The notes under the pieces: model-generated
Told to the model about the DNA's origin: nothing
The model's input: the letters and a program-made list of their open reading frames with translations, nothing else
The model's database searches: none
Program-made: the position numbers and the translations under genes
Shown: positions 1 to 5,892 of the stretch, piece after piece
Layout of the letters: each line of letters begins with the position of its first letter
Numbering within the stretch: the first letter of the stretch is position 1
Origin: Pseudomonadota bacterium
GTDB taxonomy: Bacteria > Pseudomonadota > Alphaproteobacteria > Rhizobiales > Xanthobacteraceae
Length of the DNA: 7,824 nucleotides
Assembly: GCA_023390955.1 (NCBI GenBank)
Contig: JAEWBW010000160.1
Location: forward strand, 1 to 7,824
Direction of reading: 5' to 3'

Positions 1-1460
1 GTGTAGGCGCGCCACATCAGACCCTGCAGGATGCCAGACACCCACATCGCCGAGATGTAGAGGACGATGCCGAGCGTCGCGACCCAGAAGTGCCAGTTGA
101 CGAGCTTGAGGCTGTAGAGGCCCTTGCGATTCCAGATCCAGGGCACCATGCAGTACAGCGCGCCGAAGGAGACGAAGCCGACCCAGCCGAGCGCACCTGA
201 ATGCACGTGCCCGACGGTCCAGTCGGTGTAGTGGCTGAGCGAGTTGACCACCTTGATCGACATCATCGGCCCTTCGAAGGTCGACATGCCGTAGAAGGCG
301 ACCGAGACCACCAGCATGCGCAGCACGGGATCGGTGCGCAGCTTGTCCCATGCCCCCGACAGCGTCATCAGGCCGTTGATCATGCCGCCCCAGGACGGCA
401 TCCACAGCATGATCGAGAAGGTCATGCCGAGCGTCTGGGTCCAGTCCGGCAGCGCGGTGTAGTGCAGATGATGCGGGCCGGCCCAGATGTAGAGGAAGAT
501 CAGCGCCCAGAAATGGATGATCGAAAGGCGGTAGGAATAGACCGGCCGCTCTGCGCGCTTGGGAATGAAGTAGTACATGATGGCGAGGAAACCGGCGGTG
601 AGGAAGAAGCCGACCGCGTTGTGGCCGTACCACCATTGGAACATCGCATCCTGAACGCCGCCCCAGGCGACGTAAGACTTCGAGCCGAACACCGAGACCG
701 GCAGCGCGGGATTGTTGCCGAGATGCAGCACCGCAATGGTCACGATGAAGGCGAGATAGAACCAGTTCGCGACGAAGATATGCGGCTCCTTGCGCTTGAT
801 GATGGTCGCGAGGAAGACCAGCAGATAGGCCACCCAGACGATGGTCAGCCAGAGATCGGCATACCATTCCGGCTCGGCATATTCCTTGGACTGGGTGACG
901 CCGAGCATGTAGCCGGTGCCGGCAATCAGGATGAAGAAGTTGTAGCCGAGCACCACGAACCAGGGTGCGAGGTCGCCGGCGAGGCGCACGCGGCAGGACT
1001 TCTGCACCACGTAGAAGGACGTGCCGATCAGCACGTTGCCGCCGAAGGCGAAGATCACCGCGGAGGTGTGCAGCGGCCGCAGCCGGCCAAAACTGGTCCA
1101 GGGCAGATCGAAATTGAGCGCGGGCCAGGCCAGCTGCGAGGCGATGATGAGGCCGACCAGAAAGCCTGCGATGCCCCAGACCATCGCCGCAACGGCGGTG
1201 AACTTGATCGGGCCCATATTGTAGTTCGGCCGGCCATTGATCTCCGCGGGCGCCAGCTCCGGTGGCCGCTCGAAATAGCGATTGATGATGCCGAACACCA
1301 CCACGACGCTCGCCGCGGCGCTGAGCGCGGCGTGGAAGGCGAAGGCCGTATCCTGCGCCTTGGCCGAGGCGATCAGACAGAGGAACGCGGTGACCGCGAA
1401 AAATGCCGAGAGGCCGCTTTCACCGATGGACATGGATTTGGAGGCTGAGGGCTGGCTCAT
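1..1460 (-). CDS. fixN: cbb3-type cytochrome c oxidase subunit I FixN (CcoN), 3' end cut by window edge
   Basis: Catalytic heme-copper subunit of the high-affinity cbb3 oxidase in the cytoplasmic membrane; it reduces oxygen at very low concentration and supports respiration in microaerobic cells and nodule bacteroids. Start is ATG at 1458-1460 (MSQPSASKSM) with an AGAGAG ribosome-binding site 6-7 bases upstream. About 486 codons are visible with no stop before the left edge; the family is about 540-550 residues, so roughly the last 60 are missing. The protein is strongly hydrophobic with many membrane helices. The metal ligands are present: H131 (PLHTSA) and H420 for low-spin heme b, H418 for heme b3 (motif VGHVHSG), H280 (WWYGHNAV) and H330/H331 (AGPHHLHYT) for CuB, matching the family assignments. 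A tyrosine two to three turns before the HH pair fits the cbb3 cross-linked tyrosine on helix VII. fixO, fixQ and fixP are expected beyond the window. A FixK box lies upstream. Confidence 0.97.
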   Translation of the reverse strand, partial: MSQPSASKSMSIGESGLSAFFAVTAFLCLIASAKAQDTAFAFHAALSAAASVVVVFGIINRYFERPPELAPAEINGRPNYNMGPIKFTAVAAMVWGIAGFLVGLIIASQLAWPALNFDLPWTSFGRLRPLHTSAVIFAFGGNVLIGTSFYVVQKSCRVRLAGDLAPWFVVLGYNFFILIAGTGYMLGVTQSKEYAEPEWYADLWLTIVWVAYLLVFLATIIKRKEPHIFVANWFYLAFIVTIAVLHLGNNPALPVSVFGSKSYVAWGGVQDAMFQWWYGHNAVGFFLTAGFLAIMYYFIPKRAERPVYSYRLSIIHFWALIFLYIWAGPHHLHYTALPDWTQTLGMTFSIMLWMPSWGGMINGLMTLSGAWDKLRTDPVLRMLVVSVAFYGMSTFEGPMMSIKVVNSLSHYTDWTVGHVHSGALGWVGFVSFGALYCMVPWIWNRKGLYSLKLVNWHFWVATLGIVLYISAMWVSGILQGLMWRAY

Positions 1461-1516
1461 GCGGATTCTCTCTGAAAGAACTCGCTGCCAGAAACCACAT
1501 CCGTTCTCGCGGGGAA

Positions 1517-1530
1517 TTGATTGAAATCAA
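1517..1530 (-). promoter_or_regulatory. FixK2/FNR-type box controlling fixN
   Basis: On the minus strand the sequence reads TTGATTTCAATCAA, a perfect TTGAT-N4-ATCAA palindrome, the FixK/FNR consensus. Its centre is about 63 bases upstream of the fixN ATG. A class II activator site centred at -41.5 would put the transcript start near 1482 and leave a leader of about 22 bases. No strong -10 hexamer is obvious, as is common for activator-dependent promoters. FixK2 control of fixNOQP is established in Bradyrhizobium; the assignment here rests on the box and its placement. Confidence 0.9.
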
Positions 1531-1626
1531 GACTTGTGGATTTCAGCGGGTGCAGATAGCGCGCGCTGCAGCCAGTGATTTCAATTGTTTATGCGCCATC
1601 TCGCGGACGCAGCAGAACGCGGCCCC

Positions 1627-1647
1627 GGCCGGTTCCGGAAGCCGGCC
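1627..1647. other. GC-rich near-palindrome between the CBS gene and fixN
   Basis: GGCCGG at 1627-1632 pairs with CCGGCC at 1642-1647 around a 9-base spacer that is itself mostly self-complementary (TTCCGGAA). It lies 37-57 bases downstream of the CBS gene stop. It could form a hairpin in the end of that transcript, but no T-run follows on the minus strand, so it is not a canonical intrinsic terminator. It may stabilise the 3' end or be chance in a GC-rich region. Apart from this and the FixK box I see nothing else in the 223-base gap. Confidence 0.3.
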
Positions 1648-1683
1648 TCCCGGTCAAAACGTCGCGATTCGTCGATCTTGCCG

Positions 1684-2109
1684 TCAGTCTTGTGCGGTCG
1701 CCTTGAGGGCGGCGATGACGTCCTGGCGGGCGATGATACCGACCAGCTTTTGCGCGCCGTCGAGCACGATGATGCTCCTGATCCGGTGCTCGACCATGAT
1801 CTGGAGGACGCGGGTCAGGCGCGTGTCGGGACCGACATAGATGAACTCCGAGGTCATCACGTCGCCGACCGCGCGGTTCATCATCTCCTGATATTGCGGC
1901 ACCATCTGGCTGGGCGAGAAGGCGAAGCATTTCAGGATGTCGAACTTGGAGACGATGCCGACCACCTGCCCGTCGTCCTCGACCGGGTAGGAGTTGAAAT
2001 CGTCGCGCTCGAACATCTCGCTCAACGCAAGCAAAGTGAGGTCGCGCGGCACCGCCTTGACGTTGCGCGTCATATAGCTGTCGACGGTCTGCTCGAGAAA
2101 TCTGTACAC
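1684..2109 (-). CDS. Two-CBS-domain protein, 141 residues
   Basis: Small soluble stand-alone CBS pair (Bateman module), a fold that usually binds ATP, ADP, AMP or related ligands and reports energy state. Start is GTG at 2107-2109 with GAGG six bases upstream; 141 residues, full length for such proteins. CBS1 covers about residues 9-60 (YMTRNVKAVP to VVGIVSKFDIL) and CBS2 about 82-136 (VGDVMTSEFIYV to LVGIIARQDVI). The first repeat keeps the nucleotide-type S/T-x-x-D motif (S54, D57); the second has A127 in place of S/T but keeps D130. No membrane segment or effector domain is visible, so it probably acts on a partner. It follows the universal stress protein gene by 35 bases on the same strand and so probably shares its transcript. 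From memory, Bradyrhizobium japonicum has an ORF of the same length at this place. The target is unknown. Confidence 0.88.
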   Translation of the reverse strand: MYRFLEQTVDSYMTRNVKAVPRDLTLLALSEMFERDDFNSYPVEDDGQVVGIVSKFDILKCFAFSPSQMVPQYQEMMNRAVGDVMTSEFIYVGPDTRLTRVLQIMVEHRIRSIIVLDGAQKLVGIIARQDVIAALKATAQD

Positions 2110-2144
2110 GGGTCGCCTCGTTGCCTGTTCGTGTCGGCCGGTGT

Positions 2145-2978
2145 TCAGTGCGCGAGCAGCACGCAGCGCGCGGTCTGTGTGACCAGATGTTGCGTGACGC
2201 CGCCAAGAATCAGCTCGCGGAACCGCGAATGACCATAGGCGCCTGCGACGATCAGGCCAGCGGCGACCTCACCAGCCACCCTTCCCAAATGATCGGCGGC
2301 GGTTTCGTTCCGGCCGGGCTCGGAAACGCGAGCAGTCGCGGTGACGCCATGACGGGCGAGCCATGCGATGACGTCGTTCAGCCCGGCCATGACAGCGTCG
2401 CGATCGCCGGGCTGCTCCAAAATCTCGGCGATGATGATGTCCCTGCCCTTGCGCAGCAGCGGCAGCGCACTTGCGAGCGCGCGGCGCGATTCCGGCGTGT
2501 CCTTCCAGGCGACGAGCACGTTGCGCAGGTCGAGCCAGCTCACATTGTCGGGCACGACCAGAAGCGGCCGACCGGCCTGCATCACCAGATCCTTGGGGCT
2601 GGCGAGCGCAAAGGCATCGGAGAAGGCCGGGCTCTGCCCGCCCGTGACGATGATGTCGGCGCAGCGCGCCTGGGCGAGGACGTAGCGCCCCGGGAAATCG
2701 ACGGCGCTGCGCCACTCGGTATGCCCGCCATGGTTTTTGGTCGCGGCGCGGAACCGGGCCTCCAGCTCGGCGAGGCGCTTCTTGACCGATGCCTCGCCCT
2801 GCTCGACCAGGTCCTGGGCCGCATCGCCCTCGGCGAAATAGAGCGGCGGCGCGAATTGCGCCGCTGCGACGCCGACGATGCCCGCCTCGAATCGTCCGGC
2901 AAGCTCTGCGGCGACCTGAAGGCGCGCGTCGTTGGGTTGATCGAGCGCGAGGCTGACCATCACGGTCGCATATGTCAT
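2145..2978 (-). CDS. Tandem-domain universal stress protein (UspA family), 277 residues
   Basis: Cytosolic protein with two UspA-type Rossmann-like domains, about residues 1-146 and 147-277. The second domain carries the ATP-binding signature G246-x2-G249-x9-G259 near its C-terminus (GAYGHSRF, then GGVT), with G in place of the usual S/T after the last glycine. The first domain ends in a related strand-loop (GRPLLVVPDN) but has lost the glycine motif, so it may be a degenerate or regulatory half. Start is ATG at 2976-2978, with GGAGAG seven bases upstream. It is the first gene of a probable two-gene transcript with the CBS protein and is divergent from fixL. An imperfect FixK-type box upstream suggests induction at low oxygen. 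Family members help survival in starvation or anoxia; a precise role is not known. From memory, a 277-residue ORF sits at this position in Bradyrhizobium japonicum. Confidence 0.9.
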   Translation of the reverse strand: MTYATVMVSLALDQPNDARLQVAAELAGRFEAGIVGVAAAQFAPPLYFAEGDAAQDLVEQGEASVKKRLAELEARFRAATKNHGGHTEWRSAVDFPGRYVLAQARCADIIVTGGQSPAFSDAFALASPKDLVMQAGRPLLVVPDNVSWLDLRNVLVAWKDTPESRRALASALPLLRKGRDIIIAEILEQPGDRDAVMAGLNDVIAWLARHGVTATARVSEPGRNETAADHLGRVAGEVAAGLIVAGAYGHSRFRELILGGVTQHLVTQTARCVLLAH

Positions 2979-3041
2979 CAGGAGACTCTCCGGGGCGGCG
3001 TTGAACCGCGGGCAAATCTAGCCTCGCAGGCGCGGGGCAAG

Positions 3042-3055
3042 ATGAGATAGATCAA
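3042..3055 (-). promoter_or_regulatory. Imperfect FixK2-type box upstream of the universal stress protein gene
   Basis: The minus strand reads TTGATCTATCTCAT. Compared with TTGA-N6-TCAA only the last base deviates (T for A), although the inner bases are also less symmetrical than in the fixN box. The centre is about 70 bases before the ATG at 2978, which would place a class II transcript start near 3007 with a leader of about 29 bases, like the other two boxes in the window. The rest of the 211-base divergent gap (2979-3189) shows no clear sigma-70 hexamers for fixL, only a GGAGACTCTCC palindrome at 2981-2991 that contains the stress-protein ribosome-binding site. Confidence 0.5.
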
Positions 3056-3178
3056 ATTGCCGGCAGCGAAGACGCGCGATATCCGCCTGTGGAATCAGCC
3101 GCGTAAACTTGCCTCCGGCCGGGCCTTGGGCGAAATTGCCGTCATGGGTGCGGCAGGACGGCCGCCACCAGAACGATT

Positions 3179-3182
3179 GGAG
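3179..3182 (+). promoter_or_regulatory. Ribosome-binding site that fixes the fixL TTG start
   Basis: GGAG lies seven bases before the TTG at 3190. There is no in-frame ATG between the preceding stop and this point, and the upstream in-frame TTG (3109) and GTG (3148) would add 27 or 14 residues without a comparable site. Starting at 3190 gives 505 residues and places all known functional residues at their Bradyrhizobium FixL numbers. Confidence 0.75.
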
Positions 3183-3189
3183 CTACGAC

Positions 3190-4707
3190 TTGTCGCCGAC
3201 CCGCGTGACGCATCCCCGGCAGGACGGAAGGGGCGAGCATTTCCGGGTCCGGATCGAGGGGTTCGGCGTCGGCACCTGGGATCTCGACCTCGCGACATGG
3301 GAGCTCGAATGGTCCGAGGCCGCAAAGGACTTGTTCGGTTTCGGCGGGGACCAGCAGGTCACCTTCGATCTCTTCCTGTCATGCATCGAGCCTGGTGATC
3401 GCGAGTGGGTCGAGCGCGAGATCAGGCGCGCCGTCGACGGCGGCGGCGGCCTCGACGTCTCCTTCCGAACGTCCCCCGCATCCAACGGCGGCAAATGGAT
3501 CAGGGCGCGCGCCGGACTCATCCGCGATGATTCGGGCGCGGCGAGGCATCTCAGCGGCATCTTCCTCGACATCGACGAGGAGAAGCAGGTCGAGGAGACG
3601 TTGCGTACCCGCGAGAGCCACCTCCGCTCGATCCTCCAGACCATTCCCGACGCCATGATCGTGATCGACGGCCAGGGCATCATGCAGCTGTTCAGCACGG
3701 CCGCCGAACGCCTGTTCGGCTGGTCCGAGCACGAAGCGATCGGCCAGAACGTCAACATCCTGATGCCCGAGCCGGACCGCTCGCGTCATGACAGCTACAT
3801 CGCTCGCTACCGCTCCACGCACGACCCGCACATCATCGGCATCGGCCGCATCGTCAGCGGCAAGCGCCGCGACGGCACCACCTTTCCGATGCATCTGTCG
3901 ATCGGCGAGATGCAGTCCGGCGGCGTGCCCTATTTCACCGGCTTCGTGCGCGATCTCACCGAGCACCGGCAGACCCAGGCGCGGCTGCAGGAATTACAGT
4001 CCGAACTGGTCCATGTCTCGCGCCTGACGGCGATGGGCGAAATGGCCTCTGCCCTGGCTCACGAGCTGAACCAGCCGCTTGCGGCGATCAGCAATTACAT
4101 GAAGGGCTCGCGGCGCCTCTTGTCCGGAAGCAGCGATCCCAATACGCCGAAGATCGAGAGTGCGCTGGACCGCGCGGCCGAGCAGGCCCTGCGCGCCGGC
4201 CAGATCATCCGACGCCTGCGCGATTTCGTCGCGCGCGGCGAATCCGAGAAGCGGGTCGAGAGCCTGTCCAAGCTGATCGAGGAAGCCGGTGCGCTCGGCC
4301 TTGCCGGCGCGCGCGAACAGAACGTGCAGCTTCGCTTCAACCTCGATCCCGCCGCCGATCTGGTGCTCGCCGACCGGGTTCAGATCCAGCAGGTGCTGGT
4401 CAACCTGTTCCGCAATGCGCTGGAGGCGATGGCGCAGTCGCCGCGGCGGGAGCTGGTCGTCACCAACACCCGCGCCGCCGACGACATGATCGAGATCGAG
4501 GTCGCCGATACCGGATCGGGATTCCAGGACGACGTGATTCCCAACCTGTTCCAGACCTTCTTCACCACCAAGGAAACCGGCATGGGCGTCGGATTGTCCA
4601 TCAGCCGCTCGATCATCGAAGCGCATGGCGGCCGCATGTGGGCCGCCAACAACGCTTCGGGCGGCGCAACTTTCCGCTTCACCCTGCCTGCAGCCGACGA
4701 GAACTGA
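3190..4707 (+). CDS. fixL: Oxygen-sensing heme-PAS histidine kinase FixL
   Basis: Cytosolic sensor kinase that autophosphorylates when oxygen leaves its heme and passes phosphate to FixJ. From a TTG start at 3190 it has 505 residues. Domains: PAS-A about 15-125 (GEHFRVRIEGFGVGTWDLD onward), thought not to bind heme; heme PAS-B about 135-260; then a short helix into the kinase. H200 (DRSRHDSY) is the proximal heme ligand; H214, I215 and R220 (DPHIIGIGR) and L236/I238 (MHLSIG) form the distal oxygen pocket. H291 in ALAHELNQPL is the phospho-acceptor. The ATPase shows the N box (NLFRNALEAM), G1 (DTGSGF) and the F/G2 region (FFTTKETGMGVGLS). No membrane helices are seen, unlike Sinorhizobium FixL. 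The stop is three bases before fixJ, so the two are surely co-transcribed. From memory PAS-A differs much more from strain USDA110 than PAS-B and the kinase do. Confidence 0.97.
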   Translation: MSPTRVTHPRQDGRGEHFRVRIEGFGVGTWDLDLATWELEWSEAAKDLFGFGGDQQVTFDLFLSCIEPGDREWVEREIRRAVDGGGGLDVSFRTSPASNGGKWIRARAGLIRDDSGAARHLSGIFLDIDEEKQVEETLRTRESHLRSILQTIPDAMIVIDGQGIMQLFSTAAERLFGWSEHEAIGQNVNILMPEPDRSRHDSYIARYRSTHDPHIIGIGRIVSGKRRDGTTFPMHLSIGEMQSGGVPYFTGFVRDLTEHRQTQARLQELQSELVHVSRLTAMGEMASALAHELNQPLAAISNYMKGSRRLLSGSSDPNTPKIESALDRAAEQALRAGQIIRRLRDFVARGESEKRVESLSKLIEEAGALGLAGAREQNVQLRFNLDPAADLVLADRVQIQQVLVNLFRNALEAMAQSPRRELVVTNTRAADDMIEIEVADTGSGFQDDVIPNLFQTFFTTKETGMGVGLSISRSIIEAHGGRMWAANNASGGATFRFTLPAADEN

Positions 4708-4710
4708 TTC

Positions 4711-5328
4711 ATGACGACCAAGGGACATGTCTACGTCATCGACGACGACGCAGCGATGCGGGACTCGCTGAGCTTCCTGCTGGACTCCTCTGGCTTCGGT
4801 GTCACCCTGTTCGAGAGCGCGCAGGCCTTTCTCGACGCCCTGCCCAGCCTCGCCTTCGGCTGTGTCGTGTCAGACGTGCGAATGCCCGGGATCGACGGCA
4901 TCGAGCTGCTCAAGCGCATGAAGGCGCAGGCGAGCCCGTTTCCGATCCTGATCATGACCGGACATGGCGACGTCCCGCTGGCGGTCGAGGCGATGAAGCT
5001 CGGGGCGATCGACTTCCTGGAAAAGCCGTTCGAGGACGATCGGCTCACCGCCATGATCGAGGCAGCGACGCGTCAGGCCCTGTCCGCGGCCAAGGACGAG
5101 GCGATCGCGCAGGACATTGCCGCCCGGGTGGCATCCCTCAGCCCGCGCGAGCGCCAGGTGATGGAGGGACTGGTCGCCGGTCTTTCCAACAAGCTGATCG
5201 CCCGCGAATACGACATCAGCCCGCGCACCATCGAGGTCTACCGGGCCAACGTCATGACCAAGATGCAGGCCAACAGCCTGTCGGAGCTGGTACGGCTCGC
5301 GATGCGCGCCGGGCTGCTGAAGGATTGA
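4711..5328 (+). CDS. fixJ: Response regulator FixJ, transcription activator of fixK2
   Basis: Partner of FixL; its phosphorylated form activates fixK2. It has 205 residues, the normal family length. The receiver (about 1-125) shows the acidic pocket D11-D13, phospho-acceptor D55 (SDVRMPGIDG), T in MTGHGD and K in LEKPFED. A linker leads to a LuxR/GerE-type helix-turn-helix at about 140-200 (LSPRERQVMEGLVAGLSNKL, then ISPRTIEVYRANVMTKM). The ATG at 4711 follows the fixL stop by three bases, with only a weak purine-rich ribosome-binding site inside the fixL end, which suggests translational coupling. Only 12 bases separate its stop from the FixK box of the next gene. Confidence 0.97.
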   Translation: MTTKGHVYVIDDDAAMRDSLSFLLDSSGFGVTLFESAQAFLDALPSLAFGCVVSDVRMPGIDGIELLKRMKAQASPFPILIMTGHGDVPLAVEAMKLGAIDFLEKPFEDDRLTAMIEAATRQALSAAKDEAIAQDIAARVASLSPRERQVMEGLVAGLSNKLIAREYDISPRTIEVYRANVMTKMQANSLSELVRLAMRAGLLKD

Positions 5329-5340
5329 AGCTGACCGGAC

Positions 5341-5354
5341 TTGAGGCAAGTCAA
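5341..5354 (+). promoter_or_regulatory. FixK2/FNR-type box upstream of the single-receiver gene
   Basis: The sequence TTGAGGCAAGTCAA fits TTGA-N6-TCAA exactly. It starts 12 bases after the fixJ stop. A class II transcript would begin near 5385-5390, downstream of a possible -10 element TGCTAG at 5373-5378, leaving a leader of about 35 bases before the ATG at 5425. The placement indicates that the receiver gene has its own FixK2-dependent promoter besides possible readthrough from fixLJ. The box also shows that the in-frame TTG at 5341 is not the true start of the gene. Confidence 0.82.
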
Positions 5355-5424
5355 AGCGGCGCCCTGCCCGTGTGCTAGCCAATCGAAAATGATTGCGATC
5401 GGCTCGTACCCAGAGCGGCTCCGG

Positions 5425-5823
5425 ATGTCGTCACCCATGATGCCAACCATTTACGTGGTCGACGACGATGCCGCGGTGCTGGGTTCCCTGCGATTCCTGC
5501 TGGAAACCGACGGCTTTGCGGTGCGGACCTTCCGCAACGGCACGGCGCTTCTCAATGCCGTGCAGGTGCCGGGTGCGGATTGCTACGTGATCGATTACAA
5601 GATGCCCGACATCAACGGCATCGAGCTGGCCGGACAGCTGCGCAAGGCCGACAGCGGTACGCCGGTGATCCTGATCACCGGCTATCCCGACGAGAACATC
5701 TCGGTGCGAGCCGCTGCCGCCGGCGTGAAAGACGTGATTTTGAAGCCGCTTCTGGACGAAAGCCTGGTCAAGCGCATCCGCGGCGTCATCCAGGACCGGG
5801 ACGGCCTACGGGATTCTACGTAA
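5425..5823 (+). CDS. Single-domain response regulator (receiver only) between fixJ and fixK2
   Basis: A receiver domain with no output domain. From the ATG at 5425 it has 132 residues, and the domain fills almost all of it. The phosphorylation machinery looks intact: D13-D15 pocket (YVVDDDAAV), phospho-acceptor D57 (YVIDYKMPDINGIEL), T85 (LITGYPDE) and K107 (ILKPL). The start is inferred: AGAGCGG lies about six bases upstream, whereas the in-frame ATG at 5389 has no ribosome-binding site and would coincide with the predicted transcript start; the frame stays open back to 5341. The receiver resembles that of FixJ (shared IDGIEL/INGIEL-type motif and overall pattern), which suggests duplication. 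It lies between fixJ and fixK2, 69 bases before the latter, and has its own FixK box. It could be a phosphate sink or a FixT-like inhibitor of FixL; the sequence does not decide. Confidence 0.9.
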   Translation: MSSPMMPTIYVVDDDAAVLGSLRFLLETDGFAVRTFRNGTALLNAVQVPGADCYVIDYKMPDINGIELAGQLRKADSGTPVILITGYPDENISVRAAAAGVKDVILKPLLDESLVKRIRGVIQDRDGLRDST

Positions 5824-5836
5824 GGGTCCCCCCTTA
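5821..5836 (+). promoter_or_regulatory. Inverted repeat, candidate FixJ operator in the fixK2 promoter
   Basis: TAAGGG (5821-5826) and CCCTTA (5831-5836) form a perfect 6-base inverted repeat with a 4-base spacer, overlapping the receiver gene stop and preceded by TACG. A possible -10 (TATTGT, 5862-5867) lies downstream; with a start near 5874 the repeat is centred near -45, where FixJ is known to bind in fixK-type promoters. No T-run follows, so a terminator is unlikely. The operator assignment is inferred from position and general resemblance to FixJ sites. A second small palindrome, GAAATTTC (5848-5855), lies between repeat and -10. Confidence 0.5.
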
Positions 5837-5892
5837 AGATATCGAGCGAAATTTCTCGGAATATTGTTCCCGCCTACCAATGCGTCATCCCA

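Noticed and set aside
201..1448. Long open frame of 415 codons on the plus strand opposite fixN
   Set aside because: Its product is rich in H, R, G, E and D, typical of an antisense reading of GC-rich membrane-protein codons. FixN on the other strand has all catalytic ligands.
1574..1587. Second FixK-like site upstream of fixN
   Set aside because: Only one half-site (TTGA on the minus strand) is present; the partner TCAA at the right spacing is missing.
3126..3139. Possible sigma-54 promoter before fixL (TTGGGCGAAATTGC)
   Set aside because: The GG and GC elements are 10 rather than 12 bases apart, so the required -24/-12 spacing is not met.
5341..5424. N-terminal extension of the receiver protein to the TTG at 5341
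   Set aside because: The TTG is the first half-site of a perfect FixK box, the region encodes a non-domain sequence, and the predicted transcript start lies downstream of it.
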